Shown: positions 15,755 to 22,855 of the stretch, piece after piece
Layout of the letters: the number at the start of each line of letters is the position of its first letter
How positions within the stretch are numbered: position 1 is the stretch's first letter
Origin: Soonwooa sp.
GTDB taxonomy: Bacteria > Bacteroidota > Bacteroidia > Flavobacteriales > Weeksellaceae
Length of the DNA stretch: 27,375 nt
Direction: 5' to 3'
Assembly: GCF_030151385.1 (NCBI RefSeq)
Contig: NZ_JASLDS010000039.1
Coordinates: forward strand, 1-27,375
Translations under genes and position numbers: made by a program
Notes under the pieces: generated by a model
What the model saw: only the letters and a program-made list of their open reading frames with translations
The model's database searches: none
Told to the model about the DNA's origin: nothing

Positions 15755-16984
15755 CTAATCGTATTTAATGGATTTCACTGGGGAAATCTTGCTAATTAAA
15801 TAACTTGGGATAATCATCACAATTGCGGATGTTATAAGAATTCCCAAAGATATCGATATGATATGTACGGGATTGAGATCCACTGGAACGGTACTAATAA
15901 AGTAGTTTTTGGGATCGAGTTTGATAATTCCAAAATACTTTTGAATCAATAACAAGCCAACGCCAACAAGGTTACCAACAATAAGTCCTGGCACCATAAT
16001 CATCAACGTATAATTAATAAAAATCGCTCGAATTTGACCATTGGTTGCTCCAAATGTTTTTAATAATCCAATGGAGTTTGTTCTTTCAATAATTAAAATT
16101 AAAAGTACCATAACGATGTTAATAACCACCACCAAAAGCATAATCGTAATAATAAGGCTGATGTTTTGGTTAAATATATTAATCCAATCCAAAATCTGTG
16201 GATAACGATCGATAACTCGTTCTGCGTAATTTTTGTAACCAACGTATCTTTCGATTTCGGGATATTGGCGAGTCATATTCGAGTTATCCTTAAGGAAAAT
16301 ATCCAGCCCTCCAATGTCTTCTGGTTGCAATCCTTGGATTTTTCTAACATGATTGATATCGCCAATCATATATAAATCATCAACTAATTTAATATCTGTT
16401 TTATAAATCCCGCTAATCACGAACTTTCTGTAAATTGGCTTTTGCTCTTCCTTAGAAAAGATGGCTACGATGCTATCTTTTGGTTTTAGATTAAGATCAT
16501 TCGCTGTTTTTTCGGATAAAATAACTTCATTGTTATAACCATCTTCATTGTAGTTGGGAATACTTCCTGCCACCATAAAACTTTGAAAGCGTTCTTTATC
16601 AAAATCTTTCCCAACACCTTTTAGGATAACGCCAGAGAAGTTTTTTTCTGTTCTTAAAATCCCACTTACCGTAGCATAGGATTGTACGCCAGAAACCTCA
16701 TCAAGAGATTTTAGCGCTTTGAGGTTGAGTCCTTTTTTGTCTAAAACCGAAGAATTATAAGAATTGTTAGATCGCGTAGATTTAACTGTAATATCGCCAC
16801 TAAAATTGGAAATTCTGCTTTCAATTGCTTTTTTTGAACCTAAACCTGTAGCCACCGTAATCACGGAAACAATGATGCCTAACGCAACAGAGATGCGTCC
16901 GATGTAGACAATAACCTTCGATAGATTATTTTTGTTATCTTTGGAAAAGGCAATTTTTTTAGAAAAAAATACAGGAAAATTCAA
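15755..16984 (-). CDS. ABC transporter permease, LolC/LolE-FtsX type
   Basis: Inner-membrane permease of the MacB/FtsX/LolCE superfamily, probably working in lipoprotein release or a related export step. Layout: one N-terminal helix (VIVYIGRISVALGIIVSVITVATGLG), a large periplasmic domain of about 220 residues, then three C-terminal helices (ISLIITIMLLVVVINIVMVLLILIIERTNSIGLLKTFGA, then YTLMIMVPGLIVGNLVGVGLLLI and IISISLGILITSAIVMIIPSYLI). The ERTNSIGLLKTFGA loop is the usual ATPase-contact region. No ATPase gene is adjacent. No ATG start is available. TTG at 16984 gives an N-terminus NFPVFFSKKIAFSKDN like relatives; TTG at 17005 would give 416 residues, but it overlaps a possible -7 box and the divergent namZ start. 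Confidence 0.85.
   Translation of the reverse strand: MNFPVFFSKKIAFSKDNKNNLSKVIVYIGRISVALGIIVSVITVATGLGSKKAIESRISNFSGDITVKSTRSNNSYNSSVLDKKGLNLKALKSLDEVSGVQSYATVSGILRTEKNFSGVILKGVGKDFDKERFQSFMVAGSIPNYNEDGYNNEVILSEKTANDLNLKPKDSIVAIFSKEEQKPIYRKFVISGIYKTDIKLVDDLYMIGDINHVRKIQGLQPEDIGGLDIFLKDNSNMTRQYPEIERYVGYKNYAERVIDRYPQILDWINIFNQNISLIITIMLLVVVINIVMVLLILIIERTNSIGLLKTFGATNGQIRAIFINYTLMIMVPGLIVGNLVGVGLLLIQKYFGIIKLDPKNYFISTVPVDLNPVHIISISLGILITSAIVMIIPSYLISKISPVKSIKYD
16936..16943 (+). promoter_or_regulatory. Putative -7 box for namZ
   Basis: TATCTTTG matches TAnnTTTG and lies inside the 5' end of the divergent permease gene, 45 bp before the preferred namZ ATG at 16989. This argues against the longer TTG-initiated reading frame from 16932. 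No clear -33 TTG is seen. Confidence 0.35.
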
Positions 16985-16988
16985 CTTA

Positions 16989-18188
16989 ATGATTTTAGAC
17001 TTCAAAATTAAACATTTAGTTTTGATGTGCCTAATTTATTTTGGAATCAGCCAAAAATTAGGTGCTCAAAATCTAACAAATACAGGCTTCAAAACTGGAG
17101 CAGACCAACCCGAACTTTACCTTGATAAATTAAAAAGTAAAAAAAACATTATTGTCGTTGCTAACCAAACTTCGCTTTTGGAAAACAAACAACATCTTGT
17201 TGACTTTTTAGTTGAAAAGAAAGTTAACATAAAAAGTATTTTTGCCCCAGAACACGGTTTTCGAGGTGATGCAGATGCTGGAGAGCATATCAAAAATGGT
17301 ATCGATACCAAAACCAACTTGCCAATTGTTTCACTTTATGGCGCTAACAAAAAACCAAGCAACGAACAATTGAAAGGTGCGGATCTTATCCTTTTTGACA
17401 TTCAGGATGTTGGCGTGCGATTTTACACTTACATTTCAACTTTGACTTATGTGATGGAAGCTGCGGCAGAAAATAATATTCCTGTTATAGTTCTGGATCG
17501 ACCAAATCCTCACGATGGTTACATCGACGGTCCTGTTCTAAAAGAAAAATGGTCAAGCTTTATCGGCTTACATCCAGTTCCCGTTATCTACGGATTGACA
17601 ATTGGCGAATATGGTAAAATGGTAAATGGCGAAAAGTGGATGAAAAACGGCGTGACTTGCGATTACGAAATCATCCCTATGAAAAACTATCATAAACAAA
17701 AACGTTATCCAATAATAGAGCGTCCATCTCCTAACCTTCCGAATGACCAATCGATAAATCTTTATCCTAGTCTTTGCTTTTTTGAAGGAACGGAAGTTTC
17801 GGTCGGTAGAGGAACGGATACGCCATTCCAAATATATGGATCACCTTGGATTAAAAATATGACCTACAGCTTCACACCGAAACCCAATTATGGTGCTAAA
17901 GACCCTTTCCTAAATGGTCAAATATGTTACGGAGAAAATCTTAGCATAGACAAAAGTGAGCTTAGAAATCTGGATATCGCCTGGCTACTGAAAGCTTACA
18001 AAAATTTTGATCATTCGAAAAGACAATTCTTTTTAAAAAATTTATTCTTTGATAAATTGGCTGGTAGTGACGAATTGAGAAAACAATTGATCTCTGGAAA
18101 GTCAGAAAAAGACATCCGAAACTCATGGAAGCCTGACCTTGAATCATTTAGCCAAATAAGAGATCAATATATTATCTATCCGAATTAA
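16989..18188 (+). CDS. namZ: Secreted exo-beta-N-acetylmuramidase (DUF1343/NamZ family)
   Basis: Belongs to the DUF1343 family, in which characterised members (NamZ, family GH171) remove N-acetylmuramic acid from the non-reducing end of peptidoglycan fragments. The chosen ATG gives a signal peptide, MILDFKIKHLVLMCLIYFGISQKLGAQ, then a mature domain. Family features are IIVVANQTSLLENK, IFAPEHGFRGDADAGEHI, DILFDIQDVGVRFYTYISTL-like LILFDIQDVGVRFYTYIST, VLDRPNPHDGYIDGPVL and the later LPNDQSINLYPSLCFFEGTEVSVGRGTDTPFQIYGSPW. The 399-residue length is normal. Expected location is the periplasm. It is divergent from the permease with almost no spacer between starts and is followed by its own terminator. 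Confidence 0.9.
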   Translation: MILDFKIKHLVLMCLIYFGISQKLGAQNLTNTGFKTGADQPELYLDKLKSKKNIIVVANQTSLLENKQHLVDFLVEKKVNIKSIFAPEHGFRGDADAGEHIKNGIDTKTNLPIVSLYGANKKPSNEQLKGADLILFDIQDVGVRFYTYISTLTYVMEAAAENNIPVIVLDRPNPHDGYIDGPVLKEKWSSFIGLHPVPVIYGLTIGEYGKMVNGEKWMKNGVTCDYEIIPMKNYHKQKRYPIIERPSPNLPNDQSINLYPSLCFFEGTEVSVGRGTDTPFQIYGSPWIKNMTYSFTPKPNYGAKDPFLNGQICYGENLSIDKSELRNLDIAWLLKAYKNFDHSKRQFFLKNLFFDKLAGSDELRKQLISGKSEKDIRNSWKPDLESFSQIRDQYIIYPN

Positions 18189-18209
18189 ACTACATTCTCT
18201 ATAATTACA

Positions 18210-18239
18210 AAAATCCTCAAAAATTTTGAGGATTTTTTA
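18210..18239 (+). terminator. Intrinsic terminator of namZ
   Basis: AATCCTCAAA pairs with TTTGAGGATT around a very small A/T loop and is followed by TTTTTT. It lies about 24 bp after the namZ stop and insulates the sigma-54 promoter that follows. Confidence 0.85.
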
Positions 18240-18265
18240 TTTATAAAAATTACTTGATTTCCAAT

Positions 18266-18282
18266 TTGGCACGAAGCTTGCA
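18266..18282 (+). promoter_or_regulatory. Sigma-54 (RpoN) -24/-12 promoter
   Basis: The 17 bases TTGGCACGAAGCTTGCA match the sigma-54 consensus TGGCACG-N4-TTGCW at every defined position, with GG at 18268-18269 and GC at 18280-18281 separated by exactly 10 bp. The site is intergenic and oriented rightward, and the predicted start is near 18293. Activator sites for an NtrC-type enhancer-binding protein would be expected upstream, inside the 3' end of namZ; none can be identified by eye. Confidence 0.8.
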
Positions 18283-18292
18283 AGTATGCTTA

Positions 18293-18380
18293 ACAGCTTA
18301 TTAAATCAAGAAAAACACACTTTATATATAAACGACACGATTTACAATCGATAAAAATCCACCTAATTGGTGGATTTTTT
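18293..18380 (+). ncRNA. Candidate sigma-54-dependent small RNA
   Basis: From the predicted sigma-54 start at about 18293 to the T tract of the next terminator is about 88 nt with no ATG and no plausible ORF. The transcript would have a roughly 45-nt A/C-rich unpaired 5' part, then a small hairpin CGATT-TAC-AATCG (18338-18350), then the terminator hairpin AATCCACC-TAATT-GGTGGATT. That layout (exposed seed region, short hairpin, Rho-independent terminator with U tail) is typical of regulatory sRNAs. No family could be recognised. The only rightward gene it could lead into does not exist here: the next gene is on the opposite strand. Confidence 0.65.
18354..18380. terminator. Bidirectional terminator (small RNA and thioredoxin operon)
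   Basis: Stem AATCCACC (18356-18363) / GGTGGATT (18369-18376), loop TAATT, followed by T residues on the right. Read leftward, it has a T tract as well. It therefore ends both the candidate small RNA and the leftward three-gene operon whose last stop codon is at 18394. Confidence 0.85.
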
Positions 18381-18393
18381 ATTTAGAGAAAAT

Positions 18394-18600
18394 TTAATCA
18401 AAATGCTGTGGTGGATCATTATCTTTATTTTTGTTAAAAAAGATCATCCAAATTGTAAGCCCTGCAACACCTCCTATACCAGTTAATGTAGCGCGTTCTA
18501 TTTTATCAGGCTGGTCGTTACCAATATAATTCATCAAAAATAAAACTGCAAAAACCCCAATCGCGATTAATAAATACTTTACAGTTAATATCTTCTTCAT
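18394..18600 (-). CDS. Small two-helix membrane protein, unknown function
   Basis: A 68-residue protein that I do not recognise. It has a basic start (MKKILTVKY), a hydrophobic helix LLIAIGVFAVLFLMNYI, a short polar loop (GNDQPDKIERATLT), a second helix GIGGVAGLTIWMIFFN, and a charged C-terminal tail (KNKDNDPPQHFD). ATG at 18600 is 4 bp after the stop of the outer-membrane barrel gene, so it is the last gene of that operon and is followed by a strong terminator. It probably sits in the inner membrane. Confidence 0.65.
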   Translation of the reverse strand: MKKILTVKYLLIAIGVFAVLFLMNYIGNDQPDKIERATLTGIGGVAGLTIWMIFFNKNKDNDPPQHFD

Positions 18601-18604
18601 TGTC

Positions 18605-19240
18605 TTATAGTTTGTATGTTAACATAACACCACCTCGATAGGGCAACCATTCCCCACTTCTATTCCACACATGTCCCATACTATCTCCACCATCATCGTA
18701 TCGATCTCCACTAAGCTTATCATAACCTTTGTAGAAGCTTTGCATATTTCCGATTCCTAAATAAATATCGAGTCCCCAATGATCATTCCACTGAAATTGA
18801 TAACCACCAACGGCTCCTATTACAAATGTAAAGCCTTCTTGATAAAGGTTGGATTCAATATAAGGTGTAATCTCTCCATCTTTATGCGTATAAAAATCAT
18901 CATGCCAATAGTTCCATTTTTGGATATTGTAATAACCTCCCGATAAATTAGCGCCTACATAAAACCGTTTAAAAGCTTTATCAAAATAATATCTTCCATC
19001 AAATCCTAGCAAATATACCTGCGCATGTTTTCCAGCAAAAGACTTCCAAGGTGAAACGAAAACATCTGCTTGCACCGTGTAATGCTCGCTAAGCTGTTTT
19101 TCCACCCCAACATTAAGCATCCCAACAGGTAAGGTCAACAAATTCCCTTTTAACTGTAAAGTCTTATCTAGCTTTTGATCTTGCTCTTGTCCGAAAATAA
19201 AATTCCCCAGCAACAAGCTTCCTAATAGGATTTTTTTCAT
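18605..19240 (-). CDS. Outer-membrane beta-barrel protein, DUF3575-like
   Basis: A 211-residue protein with signal peptide MKKILLGSLLLGNFIFGQ, then alternating amphipathic strands rich in Tyr, Trp and Gly that end in an aromatic/hydrophobic C-terminus (YRGGVMLTYKL), as barrels do. The stretch LKGNLLTLPVGMLNVGVEKQLSEHYTVQADVFVSPWKSF followed by GFDGRYYFDKAFKRFYVGANLSGGYYN resembles the DUF3575 family of small Bacteroidetes outer-membrane proteins; this is recognition by pattern, not a search. It is 5 bp downstream of the thioredoxin-like gene and 4 bp upstream of the small membrane-protein gene, suggesting a jointly produced envelope set. Confidence 0.72.
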   Translation of the reverse strand: MKKILLGSLLLGNFIFGQEQDQKLDKTLQLKGNLLTLPVGMLNVGVEKQLSEHYTVQADVFVSPWKSFAGKHAQVYLLGFDGRYYFDKAFKRFYVGANLSGGYYNIQKWNYWHDDFYTHKDGEITPYIESNLYQEGFTFVIGAVGGYQFQWNDHWGLDIYLGIGNMQSFYKGYDKLSGDRYDDGGDSMGHVWNRSGEWLPYRGGVMLTYKL

Positions 19241-19245
19241 TTATT

Positions 19246-20445
19246 TTATTTCTGATTGATTATCTTGTTAATCTCAGTCAGGTCAACATTTTGACCTCTA
19301 GAATGCGCTACAGCAGATTCTGCAAAGCTTTTTGCCTCAGATTTTTTGCCTATTTTATTATATAGCTGAGCAAGTATAGCATTAGTTCGATAAGAGTCTT
19401 CACTCATTAGCGCTTTTTCTGCCCACATTGACGCTTTTACTAAAGATGCTTTATTCGTTACATGATCATTAAACAATGTTGCAGCTTGTACCAAATCGCC
19501 AGCAGAAATACCATCTCCCGTCTTAAAAACGTTAAGAGCTGATTTTTCATATTCTGTCCAGTTTTCCACTGTTTGATAAAAGCTCAATTTAACGATTGAT
19601 AAAGAGTTTTGCACTTGATCGGCTGGTAAAAACTTAGAAGCTTCTTTGATAAAATATTGGTCATCAAAAGTTTTCTTATCAACATTGGTTGCATCCTGAA
19701 TAATTTTCGGAATATTGATACGCATGAGGAATTGCTCATAATTTTCGTTACCGATATATCGAGATAACAAATCCTTGTGAGCCACGATATATTGATAGTT
19801 CGCATCTTGATTAGACTGGATACTTCCAAACAGCATATTAATCTCGTCGGAAGAAAACTCTAAATCTTTTTTAGCTTTAAAATACGCTTCAGCAGCTTGC
19901 TTTGCCTTTATTGGATTGTTTTGGATAGCCATTTTGAAATAGCTAATCAAAAAATCTGGATCACGCTCACCTTTATCAAAACGTTCTTGCAAGCTTCCTT
20001 GTGTATTGCTTGGCTTGTTGTATTTCTCGCCAAGCTTGATAAATTCAGAAGTTTCGATATATCCTAATTCCTGACCAACCGCCTCGCCATCACCATTAAT
20101 GAATAGTAAAGTTGGATAACTTCTAATAAAATACTTTTGCGCTAATGTTACACCCTCACCTTTTTCCATATCAAAATGGGCATTGATGAAGTTTTTGTTG
20201 TAATAATCTGCAACTTTAGCATCCGTAAATACATTCTTCTCCATCAACTTGCAAGGTCCACACCAAGAAGCATAAGCATCCATAAAGATTAATTTTTTCT
20301 CTTTTTTGGCTTTTGCTAAAATACTTTGGAAATCCGAATCTTCGAACTTGATAGCGTTTTGTCCCCAAATGGCAACCGAAACACCCAATCCTAATATTAG
20401 TGAGGCTTTTTTCAACAACGTAGATTGTTCAACAAAAAATGACAT
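19246..20445 (-). CDS. Secreted or envelope thioredoxin-like protein with C-terminal helical domain
   Basis: A thioredoxin-fold protein (DUF255/thioredoxin_7-like) for the periplasmic side. The ATG at 20445 gives the N-terminus MSFFVEQSTLLKKASLILGLGVSVAIWGQ, a signal peptide, then a domain with the active site WCGPC (C62, C65) in MDAYASWCGPCKLMEKNVF and the cis-proline loop IRSYPTLLFINGDGE. Residues from about 175 to the end form a helical region resembling TPR-type repeats (PDFLISYFKMAIQNNPIKAKQAAEAYF, TNAILAQLYNKIGKKSEAKSFAESAV). A longer frame from 20508 is unlikely, because a promoter with correct spacing lies within that extension. First gene of a three-gene operon with an outer-membrane barrel and a small membrane protein. 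Confidence 0.82.
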   Translation of the reverse strand: MSFFVEQSTLLKKASLILGLGVSVAIWGQNAIKFEDSDFQSILAKAKKEKKLIFMDAYASWCGPCKLMEKNVFTDAKVADYYNKNFINAHFDMEKGEGVTLAQKYFIRSYPTLLFINGDGEAVGQELGYIETSEFIKLGEKYNKPSNTQGSLQERFDKGERDPDFLISYFKMAIQNNPIKAKQAAEAYFKAKKDLEFSSDEINMLFGSIQSNQDANYQYIVAHKDLLSRYIGNENYEQFLMRINIPKIIQDATNVDKKTFDDQYFIKEASKFLPADQVQNSLSIVKLSFYQTVENWTEYEKSALNVFKTGDGISAGDLVQAATLFNDHVTNKASLVKASMWAEKALMSEDSYRTNAILAQLYNKIGKKSEAKSFAESAVAHSRGQNVDLTEINKIINQK

Positions 20446-20486
20446 AAGCTTTTGTGTCTTTAATTTAATAATATGCGAATATACTG

Positions 20487-20518
20487 CAAAATTAAAAACC
20501 TGATACAATGACTTTCAA
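20487..20518 (-). promoter_or_regulatory. Bacteroidetes-type promoter of the thioredoxin operon
   Basis: Minus strand: TTG (20516-20518), 21 bp, then TAATTTTG (20487-20494), an exact match to TTG-N17-23-TAnnTTTG. The predicted start is near 20481, giving a leader of about 36 nt before the ATG at 20445. Its position fixes the start codon of the thioredoxin-like gene. Confidence 0.7.
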
Positions 20519-20548
20519 TAAAACTAAAACGCAATCGTAAGAATTTCA

Positions 20549-20556
20549 TAAATTTG
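20549..20556 (+). promoter_or_regulatory. Putative -7 box for the DUF3822-rsmD unit
   Basis: TAAATTTG matches TAnnTTTG and ends 19 bp before the ATG at 20576. The -33 TTG is not evident. It is divergent from the thioredoxin operon promoter within the same 130-bp spacer. Confidence 0.4.
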
Positions 20557-20575
20557 CAGATTATAAAAGTTATCT

Positions 20576-21295
20576 ATGCAAAAATTATCTCTCCTTTTCA
20601 TGAAGGACGGCTTACAGTGGCAAATTTTGAAAGCAAAAAAAGTCATTGAAGAAAAACAATTTTTCGTAACAGAAGAAAGTCCTGCCAACTTAATTGAAGA
20701 AGCGCTTAACGAAGTGCTTTCGAGAGACGATTTCCAAGATATTACGGTATTGAGCACGCTTAACCACTTCACCTTAATGCCAGAAGGTTTTGACAAACAC
20801 AATCTTGGTTTTGACCTTATTGCATATAATGCCGATGTTGACAAAACGGATGAAGAATTGATGTTGTCAATTAACAAAAAATTTGATATTCAGTTTTATT
20901 ATAGCTTTCCGAAGAACTTCTACAAAGCGATAAAAGCGAAGGATCTACCAACATATTTTAACTTTACTGGAGAAAAATTCCTTAACTCCATCAACAACAA
21001 ACATAAAAAGGAAATCCACATTAACCTTTACAAAAATCAGGTTGAGTTTTTTGCTTTAGAGAATAAAAAAGTGGTGCTTTACAACAATCTCGATGCATCG
21101 TCGGAAGTTGACTTTTTGTATTTTATCATGTTTAGCTTAAGTAAAATTGGCTTCGGAATTAATGATACGTATTTCTATATCTACGGCGAAACATCAGAAA
21201 ACGACACTTTTATCTCTGAGTTGCAAAAATTTGCAAAACACATGAAAATTCTTTTTGACAATTTGTATAAAAAGTCCTTTATACTCAACGCTTAG
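20576..21295 (+). CDS. DUF3822 family protein
   Basis: A 239-residue soluble protein matching the Bacteroidetes DUF3822 family, which is commonly found directly before rsmD, as here. The sequence starts MQKLSLLFMKDGLQWQILKAKKVI and contains FTLMPEGFDKHNLGFDLIAYNADVDKTDEELML and a C-terminal part with VDFLYFIMFSLSKIGFGINDTYFYIYGE. The alternating beta/alpha pattern (IHINLYKNQVEFFALENKKVVLYNNLD) recalls actin/hexokinase-type folds, but this is an inference. There is no signal peptide and there are no membrane helices. Function unknown. rsmD follows after 31 bp, so a shared transcript is likely. Confidence 0.75.
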   Translation: MQKLSLLFMKDGLQWQILKAKKVIEEKQFFVTEESPANLIEEALNEVLSRDDFQDITVLSTLNHFTLMPEGFDKHNLGFDLIAYNADVDKTDEELMLSINKKFDIQFYYSFPKNFYKAIKAKDLPTYFNFTGEKFLNSINNKHKKEIHINLYKNQVEFFALENKKVVLYNNLDASSEVDFLYFIMFSLSKIGFGINDTYFYIYGETSENDTFISELQKFAKHMKILFDNLYKKSFILNA

Positions 21296-21326
21296 AAAAG
21301 AAATTTCAATTTAAATTTTTAAAAAA

Positions 21327-21896
21327 ATGTACAGAATTATATCCGGAAAATGGAAAGCAAAAAGAATTGCTGCTCCTAAAAATTTTGATGTTAGACCAAC
21401 AACAGACTTCGCAAAAGAAGCTTTGTTTAGTATGTTAGAGCATCGTTTTGATATGCAATTTATTTCCGTTTTGGATTTGTTTGGTGGGATTGGTTCCATT
21501 TGTTTAGAATTCGCTTCTAGAGATTGTCCAGACATTACAACAGTAGAAATGAATCCTAAACATGCAGGTTTCATCAACACAACTGCGCAAGAATTGGGAT
21601 TTGGATTACAAGTTAATGTGCAACGTTCTGATGTTTTCGAATGGTTAAAAAAGAAGCGTAATCAATCCAGAACTTATGATTTAATTTTTGCTGATCCACC
21701 ATTTGACATGGACGAAAAAAAGTACCATGACTTGATAACTTTGATTATGGAAGGTGACTTTCTAAAAGAAAACGGAACTTTTGTTTTGGAGCATCAAAGT
21801 CGACAAAAATTCGAACATCCAAATTATATTGAAACTAGAAAATATGGGAATGTAAGTTTCTCATTTTTTGACAAGAAAAAAGCTGAAGGTCTATAA
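21327..21896 (+). CDS. rsmD: 16S rRNA (guanine-966-N2)-methyltransferase RsmD
   Basis: SAM-dependent N2-methyltransferase that modifies G966 of 16S rRNA in the 30S head. Family landmarks: N-terminal MYRIISGKWKAKRIAAP, then VRPTTDFAKEALFSML, SAM-binding motif I VLDLFGGIGSICLEFASR, the acidic motif VEMNPKHAGF, and the catalytic motif IFADPPFD (the DPPF form of the NPPY/DPPY motif). Length 189 is normal. Its TAA stop (21894-21896) overlaps the end of convergent murI, and both stops lie within one hairpin. Confidence 0.92.
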   Translation: MYRIISGKWKAKRIAAPKNFDVRPTTDFAKEALFSMLEHRFDMQFISVLDLFGGIGSICLEFASRDCPDITTVEMNPKHAGFINTTAQELGFGLQVNVQRSDVFEWLKKKRNQSRTYDLIFADPPFDMDEKKYHDLITLIMEGDFLKENGTFVLEHQSRQKFEHPNYIETRKYGNVSFSFFDKKKAEGL

Positions 21897-21907
21897 GACT
21901 TTCAGCT
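21881..21907 (-). terminator. Hairpin containing the overlapping rsmD and murI stop codons
   Basis: An 11-bp stem (21881-21891 with 21897-21907, one G-T pair) and loop TATAA. Read on the minus strand, it is followed by TTTTTTCTTG, so it can act as the murI terminator. On the plus strand there is no T tract. The murI stop occupies 21891-21893 and the rsmD stop 21894-21896. Confidence 0.75.
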
Positions 21908-22712
21908 CTAATGCTATTCGGTTTCCGAAAAACTTCTTCGAAATTCTTTCGAAATTCTTCGTAATATCTGACAAGAAAAATCTGTATTTAGGATCAGGAT
22001 TTTCTTCGTTTAACAAATGGTATTTATCCAAAACACTTTTCACTTGGTTGGCCACAATATTTGGTGAGTCAATCACACGAACACGATTGCCGTAATATTG
22101 CTTTATTTCGCCCAAAAGCAAAGGATAATGCGTACATCCAAGGATTAGGGTTTCAATATTTTTGAGTTTGCTATTGGATAGATAATTGTAAATAATCGCG
22201 TGCGTTATTGGGTGATTGGCAAAACCCTCTTCAATCGCAGGAACCAAAAGCGGCGTTGCCAACTCGTCTACTTTGATAAATTTGTTATGCTTGCGAATAC
22301 TCTTTTTGTAAAGTCCAGAATTAACCGTTGCCTTCGTCGCAATTACGCCAACATTATTATGAATTTCGAAGGCTACTTTTTCGGCAACAGGATTGATAAC
22401 GTCGAAAACGGGAACTTGTCCAGCAACCAAGTCTAGAATTTCTTTTAGAGCATTCGCTGTTGCTGTGTTACAAGCAATGACAATCGCTTTACAATTCATA
22501 CTTAGAAGGAAATTCACGATTTGCAAAGAATAGCCTACAATCGCTTCTTTGGACTTTTCGCCGTACGGCAAATGTTTGGTATCCCCAAAATAGATTAAAT
22601 CTTCCTGAGGCATCAATCTTTTTATCTCTTTTGCAACAGTCAAACCACCAACACCAGAATCGAAAATCCCGATGGGTTGCTTTGCTGATAGATGTGTATA
22701 ATTAGGTTTCAA
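21891..22712 (-). CDS. murI: Glutamate racemase
   Basis: Cofactor-independent racemase that makes D-glutamate for peptidoglycan. Catalytic cysteines are in VIACNTATANAL and LILGCTHYPLL; the N-terminal IGIFDSGVGGLTVAKEI includes the conserved Asp (D18 from this start), and YFGDTKHLPYG follows. There is no suitable ATG: the preferred start is TTG at 22712 (MKPNYTHLSAKQPIG, 273 residues). A longer TTG start at 22730 would lie inside a TAATTTTG box (22728-22735) that looks like the promoter -7 element, so I reject it. The 5' 42 codons and upstream region are duplicated at 23790-24021. Confidence 0.92.
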   Translation of the reverse strand: MKPNYTHLSAKQPIGIFDSGVGGLTVAKEIKRLMPQEDLIYFGDTKHLPYGEKSKEAIVGYSLQIVNFLLSMNCKAIVIACNTATANALKEILDLVAGQVPVFDVINPVAEKVAFEIHNNVGVIATKATVNSGLYKKSIRKHNKFIKVDELATPLLVPAIEEGFANHPITHAIIYNYLSNSKLKNIETLILGCTHYPLLLGEIKQYYGNRVRVIDSPNIVANQVKSVLDKYHLLNEENPDPKYRFFLSDITKNFERISKKFFGNRIALELKVL

Positions 22713-22826
22713 AAAAAATTCTTTGTGCAAAATTACTTATTAATTATGTTTTCAGCTTTAATATCGGATTTTTTTTTAATTTTAGAATTAATACTTGAAA
22801 AAACTGATTGCATCTATTCTTTAGTT
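22598..22826. repeat. Direct repeat copy A: murI 5' end plus promoter region
   Basis: This 229-bp stretch matches 23790-24021 with about a dozen differences, roughly 94% identity by hand alignment, in the same orientation. It covers the first 42 or so codons of the functional murI and about 115 bp upstream. The match ends at a GTTA (22823-22826), which here continues as GGT. Confidence 0.85.
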
Positions 22827-22855
22827 AGGTGTAATATTTCCAAATTATCGCTAAA

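Noticed and set aside
20446..20508. 63-bp 5' extension of the thioredoxin-like gene
   Set aside because: The extension overlaps a promoter with correct spacing, and the ATG at 20445 gives a clean signal peptide.
22713..22730. Longer murI start at TTG 22730
   Set aside because: It lies within the TAATTTTG promoter-like box, and the added residues are not typical of the family; TTG 22712 gives a normal N-terminus.
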